A stretch of DNA of 64,000 bases from an uncultured Prevotella sp. (GCF_946404925.1 NZ_CAMJFM010000012.1:22541-86540); one strand, 5' to 3'; positions 40,443 through 49,914 are shown, counted from the first letter of the stretch. Program-made: numbers and translations. The notes: a model not told the origin generated them from the letters alone.

Positions 40443-41984
40443 TCATCTGTCGGCCCAGTCGCCACGGTCCAGATTGCGGTAACCTATAGCCTCGGCTATA
40501 TGGTGCGAAAGCACGCGCTCGGTTCCTTCCAAGTCGGCAATGGTACGTGCTACCTTGAGTATGCGGTTGTAGGCTCGGGCGCTGAGATGTAGCCTTTCCA
40601 TCGCTGTACGGAGCATGTCCAGACTCTGCTCATCTGGCTCAGCAAACTGGTGAATCATACGCTCGGTCATCTGCGCATTGCTATAGATGCCCTTAAAGTC
40701 CTTATATCGCTCCTCCTGACGCTTGCGGGCGGCAATAACCCTGCTGCGGATGGTTGCGCTCGACTCGCCGGGCTGCATCTGCGACAGCTGGTTAAAAGGT
40801 ACCACTGGCACCTCAACATGAAGGTCCATACGATCGAGCAGCGGGCCTGATATGCGGTTCATATACTTCTGTATCTGACCTGGTGTACAAACACAATGGT
40901 GAGTAGGATCGCCGAAATAGCCACAAGGACAAGGATTCATCGAGGCCACAAACATAAACGAACAGGGATATTCGATGGTATATTTGGCGCGACTGATGGT
41001 TATCTTTCGGTCTTCGAGTGGCTGGCGAAGTACTTCGAGTGTGGCACGACTGAATTCAGGCAATTCATCGCAGAAAAGCACGCCATTATGGGCCAAGGAT
41101 ACCTCGCCCGGCTGGGCCTTCTGGGTTCCACCTGTCATGGCTACCTGCGATATGGTGTGGTGGGGACTGCGGAATGGGCGCTGCGAAATGAGTGATGTGC
41201 CACTTGGCAGGATGCCTGCCACAGAATGTATCTGGGTTGTTTCAAGACTCTCAGCCAATGAGAGTGGAGGCAAGATGCTGGGTAATCGCTTGGCCATCAT
41301 AGACTTACCGCTGCCTGGAGGACCGATAAGAATCACATTATGTGAACCAGCTGCGGCCACCTCAAGGGCACGCTTTACACTTTCCTGCCCACGCACATCG
41401 GCAAAGTCGAGGTCGAAGGCATACTGCTGTTCGTAGAACTCCTTTCGGGTGTCGACAAAGGTGGGTTCGTATTCGGTAGAACCATTCAGAAAACCGATGA
41501 CATCGGCCAGATTATCCATGCCTAATACATCGAGCTGATTAACTACGGCAGCCTCGCGTACGTTCTCTTTTGGTACAATCAATCCTTTGAATTTTTCCTT
41601 GCGGGCTCGGATGGCCACCGACAAGGCTCCACTTACAGGCTTCAGTTTTCCGTCGAGACCAAGCTCGCCAATCATCATATAGTTAGAAAGCAGGTCTTCG
41701 CTTACTTTTCCGTAAGCTGCCAGTATGCCTATGGCCAACGGAAGGTCGTAGCCGCAACCCTCCTTACGGATGTCGGCCGGACTGAGATTAATAGTAAGAT
41801 CGGCGGTGGGTGACTTGAAACCTATATTCTCGATAGCAGCCCTAATACGGTCGTAGCTCTCTTTAACTGCGGTATCGGCAAGTCCCGACAAGTGGAACAT
41901 AGTGCCTCTTGCCAGATTCACTTCGATGGTTATGGTAGTAGCTTCGAGTGCTGTAACGGCTGCACAATAGGTCTTTACAAGCAT
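40443..41984 (-). CDS. comM: YifB/ComM-like Mg-chelatase-type AAA ATPase
   Basis: 513 residues, with the ribosomal S5-like N-terminal domain, Walker A GPPGSGKSMMAKR near 220, Walker B GVLFCDELPEF near 303, and CPCGYFGDPTHHCVC zinc-like cysteines. ComM-type helicases promote branch migration during natural transformation. The gene is at full family length. Confidence 0.9.
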   Translation of the reverse strand: MLVKTYCAAVTALEATTITIEVNLARGTMFHLSGLADTAVKESYDRIRAAIENIGFKSPTADLTINLSPADIRKEGCGYDLPLAIGILAAYGKVSEDLLSNYMMIGELGLDGKLKPVSGALSVAIRARKEKFKGLIVPKENVREAAVVNQLDVLGMDNLADVIGFLNGSTEYEPTFVDTRKEFYEQQYAFDLDFADVRGQESVKRALEVAAAGSHNVILIGPPGSGKSMMAKRLPSILPPLSLAESLETTQIHSVAGILPSGTSLISQRPFRSPHHTISQVAMTGGTQKAQPGEVSLAHNGVLFCDELPEFSRATLEVLRQPLEDRKITISRAKYTIEYPCSFMFVASMNPCPCGYFGDPTHHCVCTPGQIQKYMNRISGPLLDRMDLHVEVPVVPFNQLSQMQPGESSATIRSRVIAARKRQEERYKDFKGIYSNAQMTERMIHQFAEPDEQSLDMLRTAMERLHLSARAYNRILKVARTIADLEGTERVLSHHIAEAIGYRNLDRGDWADR

Positions 41985-41988
41985 CGTA

Positions 41989-42990
41989 TTATTCGATTAA
42001 TTCTTCAATTTTCTTGCTCAGCTCCTGATAGCTCAGTGTGCGAGCAAGTATCTTTCCCTGACCATCAACTACGATGTTGTCAGGTAGGTATGACATTCCT
42101 ATCTTCTGTAGAACAGGTGTGTCCCACATTCTGCCGTCGCATACTGTGGTCCATCTGATGGAGTCTCTGTCAACAATGTTGCGGCAATCCTTCACGCTGC
42201 CATCTATGCTGATGCTGAGCACTTTTATGCTGCCTTCGTGCTGCCTCTTGAGTCGGGCCAGCATATTCTGGATATTGATGCTTTCGTAGTTCCACGAAGC
42301 CCAAAGGGTGATAACGTTGACCTTGGCATTAAGGTCAGTAGAAGAGAAACTCTCGCCATTCAAGCCTGCTGCGTTGAATGAAGGCAGACGGCTACCAATT
42401 TTAAGTGCTTTAAGAGACTCTATCTGTTTGTTGATTTTTGCTATCTGCTGATTGTCGGGCTGGGCCTTAAGAATGGTGTTGGCCAGACTCTGAACCTTGT
42501 CATAGTCTGGGTTAGGGGTCTGGATAAAGTACTTGTTAAGCAGATAAATACTAACAGGCGATGATGGTTGCTCGTTGATGAACTTGGTAGCCTCGCTGAC
42601 AACTTCGGGAGGCATCATGTTACAGGTTTTCAAGCGGAATTCGGTCATCGCCTTGTTGATATCGGTACCCTTAACTTCGGTCTCCTTCAGGTGCGATGCG
42701 TCGCCCTTCATCTTGACGGTAACGCCAGGCTCGGCAAATACAGGCAGTTCGGAGTAGTTGGGGAATACGATAACAAGTGTAGTTGGATCAGAGATAGAGG
42801 CCTGATAGATAAACTCCCCTCGGCTCACACCGATGGTGTCGAGCTTTCGGGAGCCATCCATGCTATAGACGTATAGTTCTCCTTGGTTAAAGCCCTTGAA
42901 ACTGCCTTCGATCTTGAAGTTCTTCTGACTGTCGCCACAAGAAAGCAACAAGAGCGAAACTAAAAACACAAAGAGACACGCCTTCTTCAT
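41989..42990 (-). CDS. DUF4369 lipoprotein with thioredoxin-like domain lacking CxxC
   Basis: 333 residues. Lipobox LLSC (Cys18), DUF4369-type N-terminal domain (KIEGSFKGFNQGELYVYSMDG), then a TlpA-like fold where the usual WCxxC reads WASWNYES. The domain keeps the thioredoxin frame but not the redox cysteines, so it may bind rather than reduce partners. Start 1 nt after the OmpA/TPR gene. Confidence 0.75.
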   Translation of the reverse strand: MKKACLFVFLVSLLLLSCGDSQKNFKIEGSFKGFNQGELYVYSMDGSRKLDTIGVSRGEFIYQASISDPTTLVIVFPNYSELPVFAEPGVTVKMKGDASHLKETEVKGTDINKAMTEFRLKTCNMMPPEVVSEATKFINEQPSSPVSIYLLNKYFIQTPNPDYDKVQSLANTILKAQPDNQQIAKINKQIESLKALKIGSRLPSFNAAGLNGESFSSTDLNAKVNVITLWASWNYESINIQNMLARLKRQHEGSIKVLSISIDGSVKDCRNIVDRDSIRWTTVCDGRMWDTPVLQKIGMSYLPDNIVVDGQGKILARTLSYQELSKKIEELIE

Positions 42991-42991
42991 A

Positions 42992-44653
42992 TTACTTCTC
43001 TATCTTCTGTAGTTCGATATCGTTGGCTGCATACTTAGCTAACGAAGCATCCTTTTTGATAGCCTCGCGCAGAGCCTCAGCAGCATCGTCGTTGTTGTTC
43101 ATACGGGCACTCATCAGCGCACGCAGATATTCAGAAGTAGCATCCAGATTCTGGATATACTTAAGTGTAACGGCAGCTGATACGTAGTCGTGATTCAGAA
43201 TCTGAGCCAGAACAGCGCTGTTAGAGTATACCTCGGCAAAATCCTCCTCGGCCTGAGCATAGTTGCCTTTTGCCAGGTTCAGGTTACCCATAATCTCTGC
43301 AAGACCGTTGGCATCGGTTGCGCTGGCGATATAACGCTCGGCGGTAGCAATGTCGCCATCCTTGAGTGCCAGCAGGCCGAGGTTTGCGTTAGCCTCAGGC
43401 AGACTCTTAATCTTAAGCAGATACTCCTTTGCTGCAGCATAGTTGCCACGTTCGAACTCGAGTGCTGCTATGTTGTTGTATGCACGATAGTCGTTAGGAT
43501 AAACCTTGGCTGCTGTAAGGTATACCTCCTTCTTCTCGTCGGTGGTTGACTTCAGTGTGGCGCCATACAGAATCTCTTCGATGCTCAGTTTGGCAGGATC
43601 GGCCTTGAGCTGCTCAAGAATCTGATCATCGCTGCGACCGATGGTCTCGTAGTTGATGGTGAGACGAGCGCGACGCAACTCAGGCAGAATGCCATCGGCC
43701 AGCTCGCGGAAGGCTGATGAGATGTTCTTAATCTGTTGCTCGCGCTCCTGTGGGTCCTTATACATAGAGAGAACGCGAAGAATAACCTCCTTGTCCTGAA
43801 TGTTGCTTGCCTTTACCAGCTGCTGGAATCCCTCCCAATCCTGAGCGGTATACTTGGCATCAACAGGAGCGTCGATGTTTATCTTCTTAAGTTCCTGATT
43901 TACATACTTCTCTGACACCTTCTGGCGCTCGCCAGCCAACTTGTCGTTGATGTTGAAACCACCATCGGGCGAAGCGTATGCTGAAACCTCGATATTCTCA
44001 AGATTCAACTTCTCGCGATCGTTGTTAATCTGCTTGAGCATCTTAACGAACTCCTGAACTGAGTTGTTCTTCAACTCGCTCTTGCGCAGTGTGGCCTGCT
44101 GAATCAGGAACTTGATGTTGGCATCAAGCTTCTTCTTGGTGATGCGCTGATAAGCATCAGGAGCCACTGCTGCCTGGGTAGAAAGGATGGTGCGCTTATA
44201 AAGTTCAGATGTTGCTACGATTCCATCGGCCACCTTAATGGCAGGAACCTCCATCTTCTTATTACCAATACGTGCATCGAAGGTGAGATACATCTCAGCC
44301 TTATTATCGCCAGCATAAGCAAAGCTGGTCTTCATGGTGTAGTTACCACCCATGCGGTAATTGATGGTCTGGTCGTTACCACGAACACTCTCACCCTGGA
44401 ATGTGGCAGTAGTACCCTTCTCGACAGCACCATTAGAATAGCGCAATTCTGGTACAACAGTTACCACAGCCTTCTTCTTCATATACTTCTCGGGGAAGTG
44501 GCCGTTGATGGTAGCTGGTACTACACCTTTCTGAGTCTCAAGTGGGTTAGGGGTTACTGTGAAATTATCGGCAGATAATTCTCCTAGTTTAGAACACGAT
44601 GTGAAGGTCATCAGCGTAGCTGCTGATATCAGTAAAATAGTTTCCTTTTTCAT
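42992..44653 (-). CDS. OmpA-like and TPR-containing lipoprotein
   Basis: 553 residues from the ATG at 44653; the longer frame reads through the tRNA gene and is rejected. Lipobox FTSC (Cys20), beta-rich N-terminal region, an OmpA-like peptidoglycan-associated segment (ISAYASPDGGFNINDKLAGERQKVSEKYV), then TPR-type repeats (AYNNIAALEFERGNYAAAKEYLLK). It probably links membrane and wall. Confidence 0.85.
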   Translation of the reverse strand: MKKETILLISAATLMTFTSCSKLGELSADNFTVTPNPLETQKGVVPATINGHFPEKYMKKKAVVTVVPELRYSNGAVEKGTTATFQGESVRGNDQTINYRMGGNYTMKTSFAYAGDNKAEMYLTFDARIGNKKMEVPAIKVADGIVATSELYKRTILSTQAAVAPDAYQRITKKKLDANIKFLIQQATLRKSELKNNSVQEFVKMLKQINNDREKLNLENIEVSAYASPDGGFNINDKLAGERQKVSEKYVNQELKKINIDAPVDAKYTAQDWEGFQQLVKASNIQDKEVILRVLSMYKDPQEREQQIKNISSAFRELADGILPELRRARLTINYETIGRSDDQILEQLKADPAKLSIEEILYGATLKSTTDEKKEVYLTAAKVYPNDYRAYNNIAALEFERGNYAAAKEYLLKIKSLPEANANLGLLALKDGDIATAERYIASATDANGLAEIMGNLNLAKGNYAQAEEDFAEVYSNSAVLAQILNHDYVSAAVTLKYIQNLDATSEYLRALMSARMNNNDDAAEALREAIKKDASLAKYAANDIELQKIEK

Positions 44654-44673
44654 AAAATACCTTTGATTTTTTG

Positions 44674-44760
44674 TGCCACGAGCGGGACTCGAACCCGCAC
44701 GATCGTCGAGATGATCAAGGGATTTTAAGTCCCTCGTGTCTACCATTTCACCATCGTGGC
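44674..44760 (-). tRNA. tRNA-Leu (anticodon UAA)
   Basis: Cloverleaf read on the minus strand: acceptor GCCACGA paired with TCGTGGC plus discriminator A, D-loop GGTGAAATGGTAGACA, anticodon arm AGGGA-CTTAAAA-TCCCT with anticodon TAA, a long variable arm (TGATCATCTCGACGATCG), and T-arm GCGGGTTCGAGTCCCGC. CCA is not encoded. Class II tRNA, consistent with leucine. Confidence 0.95.
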
Positions 44761-44775
44761 TCCCTTTTTGCGGTG

Positions 44776-44783
44776 CAAAGGTA
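44776..44783 (-). promoter_or_regulatory. -7 promoter box of tRNA-Leu
   Basis: TACCTTTG followed by CA on the minus strand, 16 nt before the tRNA. Confidence 0.7.
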
Positions 44784-44821
44784 CTTTTATTTATTGGAAT
44801 AGCCAAACTTTTTATCTTTTT

Positions 44822-45370
44822 TTAATTCCAAACCCTCAGAATACTGCCGTCAAAGGCTACTTTATACCTGTAAAGTTCGATCCCAGGGGTGCCGCTGGCT
44901 ACTACACCATTGTTTACGTCGTATGTTCGTTTGCACTTGTCGCAATGCAGTTGGGTTCCGTTGTTCTGCCACGTCAGCGGGTATCGTCGGCCTCCCAACT
45001 CCTTCAAGCAGTTTGAACACTGACCCTCGTAGGCCACTAACACGTTGTCGTAACTGCTAATGCCCACAATGATGCAGTTGTTGGCTCCAAGCGCGTACCT
45101 TAATTGTGTTTCGCGCTCTGTTGTAAGTTTGATATCTTCGGTAGAGTTGTCGTAGTTGCGGGTTGTGTTCAGATGCCGAACGCCTTTTTCCATCCGTGTC
45201 TCAATCTTCATAAACGTTCCGATTGAACTCATTGCAGCCGTCAGTTGACAAGGTAGGGGGTGCAGAAAGGTGTCGAACACAAAGTAACACTCGTATTCGC
45301 GATAGATATTCTCCTCGCCAGTACAAGCCGCAAGAACGGCTATCAGCAGCAACGATACGATTCGTTTCAT
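44822..45370 (-). CDS. Rieske-like lipoprotein with four cysteines
   Basis: 182 residues. Lipobox LAAC (Cys16). The C-terminal half has the Rieske-type layout (first cysteine pair CSNC, then HCDKC, followed by GVVASGTPGIELYRYKVAFDG), but the two His ligands of a Rieske iron-sulfur site are replaced, giving a Cys4 set that more likely binds zinc or a single iron. Overlaps the argH stop/start by 4 nt. Confidence 0.7.
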   Translation of the reverse strand: MKRIVSLLLIAVLAACTGEENIYREYECYFVFDTFLHPLPCQLTAAMSSIGTFMKIETRMEKGVRHLNTTRNYDNSTEDIKLTTERETQLRYALGANNCIIVGISSYDNVLVAYEGQCSNCLKELGGRRYPLTWQNNGTQLHCDKCKRTYDVNNGVVASGTPGIELYRYKVAFDGSILRVWN

Positions 45371-46698
45371 GCCAGCAGTTGCTTTTCTGCCTCGGTCATT
45401 CGCTCAAAGTGGAAACCGTCCAGCGTCTGCTGCATCAGGGCCTCAATCTTGTCGTTGCACAGGTTGCCAATGCTGCCCTCGTGGGTGTGATGGATATCGT
45501 GGCTGGCCTTAAAGGTTCCGGCTTCGATGTCGAGGCCCACCTTCTTATAGGCATCGCGGAATGGCATACCATTGGCAGCCAGACGATTCACCTCTTCGAC
45601 TGAGAACATCGGATCGTACATCGGATTGTCGAGTATATGCTCATTAACCTCAATCTTATTAATAATGTAGGCGGCCATCTGCAGGCAGTCCTTCAGTTCG
45701 CCGAATGCAGGTAGGAATACCTCCTTGATAATCTGCAGGTCGCGGAAATAGCCAACTGGCAGGTTGTTCATCATCAACATAATCTGCTGTGGCAGCGACT
45801 GCAGTTTGTTGCACTTGGCGCGAATCAGCTCGAACACATCGGGGTTCTTCTTATGAGGCATGATGCTTGAACCCGTGGTGCACTCCTTGGGGAGTTTTAC
45901 GAACGAGAAGTTCTGCGAGTTGAACATGCAGGCATCGAAGGCCATCTTGGCGATGGTTCCAGCGATGGTGGCGATGGCAAAACCTACGTTGCGCTCCATC
46001 TTGCCGCGGCCCATCTGGGCATAAACCACGTTATAGTCCATCGAGTCGAAACCAAGCAACTCGGTAGTCATGGTGCGGTTTAGTGGGAAAGAACTGCCGT
46101 AACCAGCTGCTGAGCCCAATGGGTTGCGGTTGGTCATCTTATAAGCAGCCTGCAGGAACAGCATATCATCGGCCAGACTCTCGGCATAAGCGCCAAACCA
46201 AAGGCCAAAGCTCGATGGCATGGCTATCTGCAGATGGGTATATCCTGGCATCAGCACGTCCTTGTACTGATTGCTCTTCTGAATCAACTCATCGAAAAGA
46301 ATCTTTACCTCATTGGCAATCTCCATCAGTTCATGACGGGTAAAGAGTTTCAGGTCTACCAGCACCTGATCGTTGCGCGAACGGCCGGAGTGTATCTTCT
46401 TACCCATATCGCCCAGCTTACGCGTCAATAGCATCTCAACCTGCGAGTGTACATCCTCAACATCGTCTTCGATCACAAACTCACCACGTTCTGCCAGATG
46501 GTAGATGTTCTTCAACTCAGCCAGAAGCTGTGTCAGCTCGTCCTTCTCCAGCAGTCCGATGCTCTCGAGCATAGTAATGTGGGCCATAGAACCCAGCACA
46601 TCGTACTTGGCCAGATAGAGGTCCATCTCGCGGTCACGTCCTACAGTGAAACGCTCAATCTCCTTGTTGATTTCAAAATTCTTTTCCCAGAGTTTCAT
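45367..46698 (-). CDS. argH: Argininosuccinate lyase
   Basis: 443 residues with the fumarase-superfamily signature GSSIMPHKKNP near 278, plus SGRSRNDQVLVDLKLF and MPGYTHLQIAMPSSFG. It splits argininosuccinate into arginine and fumarate. Full length. The start codon follows an octamer repeat tract at 46700-46730. Confidence 0.95.
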   Translation of the reverse strand: MKLWEKNFEINKEIERFTVGRDREMDLYLAKYDVLGSMAHITMLESIGLLEKDELTQLLAELKNIYHLAERGEFVIEDDVEDVHSQVEMLLTRKLGDMGKKIHSGRSRNDQVLVDLKLFTRHELMEIANEVKILFDELIQKSNQYKDVLMPGYTHLQIAMPSSFGLWFGAYAESLADDMLFLQAAYKMTNRNPLGSAAGYGSSFPLNRTMTTELLGFDSMDYNVVYAQMGRGKMERNVGFAIATIAGTIAKMAFDACMFNSQNFSFVKLPKECTTGSSIMPHKKNPDVFELIRAKCNKLQSLPQQIMLMMNNLPVGYFRDLQIIKEVFLPAFGELKDCLQMAAYIINKIEVNEHILDNPMYDPMFSVEEVNRLAANGMPFRDAYKKVGLDIEAGTFKASHDIHHTHEGSIGNLCNDKIEALMQQTLDGFHFERMTEAEKQLLA

Positions 46699-46699
46699 A

Positions 46700-46730
46700 T
46701 CTTACTTTCTCACCTTCTTACCTTCGTACT
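46700..46730 (-). repeat. Octamer repeat tract before argH
   Basis: On the minus strand GAAGGTAAGAAGGTGAGAAA-type units of 8 nt run up to the start codon and supply the ribosome-binding purines. Confidence 0.6.
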
Positions 46731-47164
46731 TATTCGTAGTGTACCATTGCCAAGGCATCGGCGATTTTCTCTACGCCCTCCTGCAATGGTTTTTCTACCA
46801 TACTCTTAATAAACGGATTAAGCTCGGCCTTAACCGTTACCTTCATCTTTGATGAATTCTCGTCTACAGGCAGCACCTGCACCCAAACGTTGAATGGAAC
46901 GGGGCTCTGTACTGTCTCAAACTTGACGCACTTTGGCTCTTCGCGATCGCAGATGCGAAGTTTCAGTTCGCCAACAGGAGCCACGTTAATACTCAGGGTG
47001 TCCTGATCGAAACTAAAGTCCTTCACTTTATCCTCAGGCACACGGTCGCGCACCTTCTCCAGGTTTCGCAGATCGCTGATGTTGTTGTAAACAGCCTGTT
47101 GTGAATAGGGAACCAGCTTCACGCTGCTCTCAAACTTACTATCACCACCTCCAAATAATCCCAT
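46730..47164 (-). CDS. SRPBCC-fold protein
   Basis: 144 residues, beginning MGLFGGGDSKFESSVKLVPYSQQAVYNNISDLRNLEKVRDRV (described) and ending PLQEGVEKIADALAMVHYE. The helix-grip pattern matches the SRPBCC/polyketide-cyclase superfamily, which binds hydrophobic ligands. Specific role unknown; it is between pyrE and argH. Confidence 0.8.
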   Translation of the reverse strand: MGLFGGGDSKFESSVKLVPYSQQAVYNNISDLRNLEKVRDRVPEDKVKDFSFDQDTLSINVAPVGELKLRICDREEPKCVKFETVQSPVPFNVWVQVLPVDENSSKMKVTVKAELNPFIKSMVEKPLQEGVEKIADALAMVHYE

Positions 47165-47172
47165 ATTTACCT

Positions 47173-47212
47173 CGTTTTTTTACTTTTTTACCTTTTTACC
47201 CTTTTACTTTTC
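47173..47212 (-). repeat. Octamer repeat tract between pyrE and SRPBCC gene
   Basis: On the minus strand AAAGTAAA/AGGTAAAA units of 8 nt. They include the last codons and stop of pyrE. Confidence 0.6.
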
Positions 47213-47839
47213 CTGCTTCCAAGTTTCTGGGCTCTTGCGCCACTCGGCCAATACAGCCTTATCCTCTTCCTTGATATAACCAGTCTTGGCAGCCTCTTCG
47301 ATCACTGCCTCGTAGTTGCTCAGAGTAATCAGCTTTACGCCAGCCTCTTTAAAAGCATTCTCAGCAACAGGGAAACCGTAGGTAAACGATGCTACCATAC
47401 CGATAACCTCTACGCCATAGTCGCGAAGTGCCTGAACGGCCTTCAAACTGCTACCGCCAGTAGAAATCAGGTCCTCAACTACTACCACCTTGGCACCCTT
47501 CTTGATCTCGCCTTCTACCTGATTGCCCATGCCGTGATCTTTTGGCTTCGGACGAACATAGCTGTAAGGCAAGCCTAACTCCTCGGCAACAAGCGCACCC
47601 TGGGCGATTGCGCCAGTAGCAACACCTGCGACAGCCTCAGCCTCAGGGAAGTTCTCCTGAATGGCATGACACAGCTCCAGCTTCACAAACGAACGCAGAC
47701 GTGGGAACGAAAGCGTCTTACGATTGTCAGTATAAATAGGTGATTTCCAACCCGAAGCCCAAGTAAACGGGTCGTTTGGCTGCAACTTGATGGCCTCAAT
47801 TTCCATCAGTTTCTGGGCAAATTGATTCTTGATATCCAT
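47204..47839 (-). CDS. pyrE: Orotate phosphoribosyltransferase
   Basis: 211 residues with the PRPP-binding motif VVVVEDLISTGGSSLKAV near 116 and the family segments FTWASGWKSPIYTDNR and SYVRPKPKDHG. It makes orotidine monophosphate in pyrimidine synthesis. The -7 box TATCTTTG lies at 47872-47879. Confidence 0.95.
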   Translation of the reverse strand: MDIKNQFAQKLMEIEAIKLQPNDPFTWASGWKSPIYTDNRKTLSFPRLRSFVKLELCHAIQENFPEAEAVAGVATGAIAQGALVAEELGLPYSYVRPKPKDHGMGNQVEGEIKKGAKVVVVEDLISTGGSSLKAVQALRDYGVEVIGMVASFTYGFPVAENAFKEAGVKLITLSNYEAVIEEAAKTGYIKEEDKAVLAEWRKSPETWKQEK

Positions 47840-47871
47840 AACGTTATTACATTTTTGGGTGCAAAGATACG

Positions 47872-47879
47872 AATAAGTG
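47872..47879 (-). promoter_or_regulatory. -7 promoter box of pyrE
   Basis: TATCTTTG followed by CA on the minus strand. Confidence 0.65.
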
Positions 47880-47900
47880 ACTGAAAAAACAAATAATTAC

Positions 47901-48608
47901 CTATCTTTTTGTCAAGCCGAGCGATAGAATGCTTATCTTTATGCCATCTATTTTGGTTAATTGCCGTGAACAGGCTATCATTGTGGAACCTGTTGTAACC
48001 ACATCGTCGATAACGAGCAGGTGTTTGGCATTGACATGTGACTTGTGATTATACTCAAACACATGTTCCACATTGTCTCTACGAGCCCATCTGCTTTTTC
48101 GTGTCTGACTATCTTTAAAAATCGTTCGCTTAACCAGTTTGTTATAGATGGGGATACCCGTTATTTCGCTGATGCCCTTTGCTATCTCCTCACTCTGATT
48201 GTATCCGCGTTGACGAAACCTTTTCTTGGTGAGAGGGATAGGGACAATTCCATCGATTCCATCGAAGAAATGGTCATTCTTCAATTCCCGGGCCAACATA
48301 CGTCCCATAATTGGACCAATTTCGGGATGATTCTTGTACTTTAGTTTGTAAATGATGTTGGCTGTTTCGGAATGGCCCTCGTAATAGAACAGGGCTGCAG
48401 CACGTTCTACAGGTATCTGACCCCAAAAGAGTTTGGCCATTTCGTTCTCATAGGGATTATTTGAGTATCCCGTTCGTGGCAAATGGATGTTGCACTTATT
48501 GCAAATTACCTCTTCGGTAGATGATAGCCTTCTTCCACACATGACACAAATGCGTGGTGAAATCAAATCAAGAAGTCCGTGCCAGAAACTAATCGATTTC
48601 ATCGCCAT
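47901..48608 (-). CDS. comF: ComF-family phosphoribosyltransferase
   Basis: 235 residues. N-terminal zinc cysteines CVMCGRRL...CNKC, then PIPLTKKRFRQRGYNQSEEIAKG and LLVIDDVVTTGSTM, the PRTase core. ComF proteins are needed for DNA uptake in competent bacteria. A start at 48602 (MKSISF) is equally likely; either start overlaps the end of recX. Confidence 0.9.
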   Translation of the reverse strand: MAMKSISFWHGLLDLISPRICVMCGRRLSSTEEVICNKCNIHLPRTGYSNNPYENEMAKLFWGQIPVERAAALFYYEGHSETANIIYKLKYKNHPEIGPIMGRMLARELKNDHFFDGIDGIVPIPLTKKRFRQRGYNQSEEIAKGISEITGIPIYNKLVKRTIFKDSQTRKSRWARRDNVEHVFEYNHKSHVNAKHLLVIDDVVTTGSTMIACSRQLTKIDGIKISILSLGLTKR

Positions 48609-49077
48609 AATCTACTTCTTCGTCTACTTCCATGCATTGGCGGATAATACCAAAGTCAAAACCTCTGCTAAGTGCAAAGCGTACTAACTTCTGGTTCAGT
48701 TCATAATCACTATTGGCTCTAGTGGATTTGCGCTTTTGTTTCAGAAGTGGAATAAGAACGTCCAGATACTCCTTATCCTCGATTTCATCGAATACTTTTT
48801 GCTGAATGTCGTCGCTGATACGCTTCATCCAAAGCGCTTGCTGAACCTTTCGACGGCCCCATTTGTTGTAGCGAATTTTGTCTTTTACAAATGCTCGCGC
48901 GTAGCGTTCGTTGTCAATATAGCGTTCTTTCACTAGTCGGGCAATGATGCTGTCTTGTGTTGCAGCATCAATTTCCCAACGTTTCATCTTATCTCGCATT
49001 TCCTGCTCGCAATGCTCGGCCTGAGCACAGATAGCAGCTAATTGCAAATATGCTTCTTGTTCGGTCTTTACTTTCAT
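48589..49077 (-). CDS. recX: RecX regulatory protein
   Basis: 162 residues of three-helix repeats (CSQAEHCEQEMRDKMKRWEIDAATQDSIIARLVKERYIDNERYARAFVKDKIRYNKWGRRKVQQAL pattern, described). RecX limits RecA filament growth. Its start overlaps the prmC stop as ATGA, and its end overlaps comF, giving a tight prmC-recX-comF unit. Confidence 0.85.
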   Translation of the reverse strand: MKVKTEQEAYLQLAAICAQAEHCEQEMRDKMKRWEIDAATQDSIIARLVKERYIDNERYARAFVKDKIRYNKWGRRKVQQALWMKRISDDIQQKVFDEIEDKEYLDVLIPLLKQKRKSTRANSDYELNQKLVRFALSRGFDFGIIRQCMEVDEEVDYGDEID

Positions 49078-49910
49078 CTCTTGCTGGCTTTTATGAATCT
49101 GGTTTTGGCGAATTGGTCGTTGATCTTCTCGACATTGGTGAAGCCTAATTGTTGTAGTTGTTCTACGATGGAATCGGCATAAATGGGATTGATCTCGAAA
49201 TAGAGTCGTCCGTCGCTTCTTAATGCCGAATAGGCATAGTTCATGATGTGACGATAGAACAACAGTGGGTCGTCGTCAGGAACAAACAGGGCGGTATCTG
49301 GCTCGTATTTCAATACATTTTCTTCCATTTCATCGGCTTCCTTGCGGCAGATATAGGGCGGGTTACTGACAATGACGTCCCAGGGAGAAGGTGAGAAGGT
49401 GAGAGGGTGAGAGAGTGAGAGGGCGTCTTGATGTTCGAAATTGACGTTGGCTCCTAATGCCTTGGCATTGCCCTTGGCAATATTCAGGGCGGCATCAGAG
49501 ATATCCCAGGCGGTTACCTTAGAATCAGGAATATCGAGCGCCAACGTGATGGCGATGCATCCGCTGCCTGTACCTATGTCTAATATATCATGACCGCCAT
49601 CAATTGCGATTAATTGGCATAATTCTGCTGTTTCGGGTCGTGGAATCAGCACACCCGGGGCCACATGAAACTGACGGCCACAGAAGCCGGCAACGCCCAA
49701 AACATACTGCACAGGCTCAGCTTTTTCGAGCCTAAGCATGATTTTTTCGAGTTCTGCTTGGTCGTTTGGCGATAATTGTGTAACTTTGCCACAGTAAATG
49801 TCGGCTATTGACAGTCCGAAACGGACATCAAGCACCCAACGGACGATGGCTTTAGCCTCGCCTGTATCGTAGATCGAGCTGAGTCTTTGGCAGAGTTGTT
49901 CGTAATTCAT
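49074..49910 (-). CDS. prmC: Release-factor glutamine methyltransferase
   Basis: 278 residues from the ATG at 49910 (MNYEQLCQRL). SAM-binding DILDIGTGSGCIAI and the catalytic VSNPPY are present. An insert LSLSHPLTFSPSP in the variable region before the NPPY strand is encoded by an octamer repeat tract at 49383-49424. The -7 box lies at 49915-49922, divergent from ribD. Confidence 0.9.
   Translation of the reverse strand: MNYEQLCQRLSSIYDTGEAKAIVRWVLDVRFGLSIADIYCGKVTQLSPNDQAELEKIMLRLEKAEPVQYVLGVAGFCGRQFHVAPGVLIPRPETAELCQLIAIDGGHDILDIGTGSGCIAITLALDIPDSKVTAWDISDAALNIAKGNAKALGANVNFEHQDALSLSHPLTFSPSPWDVIVSNPPYICRKEADEMEENVLKYEPDTALFVPDDDPLLFYRHIMNYAYSALRSDGRLYFEINPIYADSIVEQLQQLGFTNVEKINDQFAKTRFIKASKR
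49383..49424 (+). repeat. Octamer repeat tract inside prmC
   Basis: On the plus strand units of the type GTGAGAAG/GTGAGAGG run for about 40 nt. It is read in frame by prmC on the other strand. Confidence 0.7.
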
Positions 49911-49914
49911 ACTG

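Noticed and set aside
44654..44806. N-terminal extension of the OmpA/TPR lipoprotein
   Set aside because: The extension is translated tRNA-Leu sequence; the lipoprotein signal starts at 44653.
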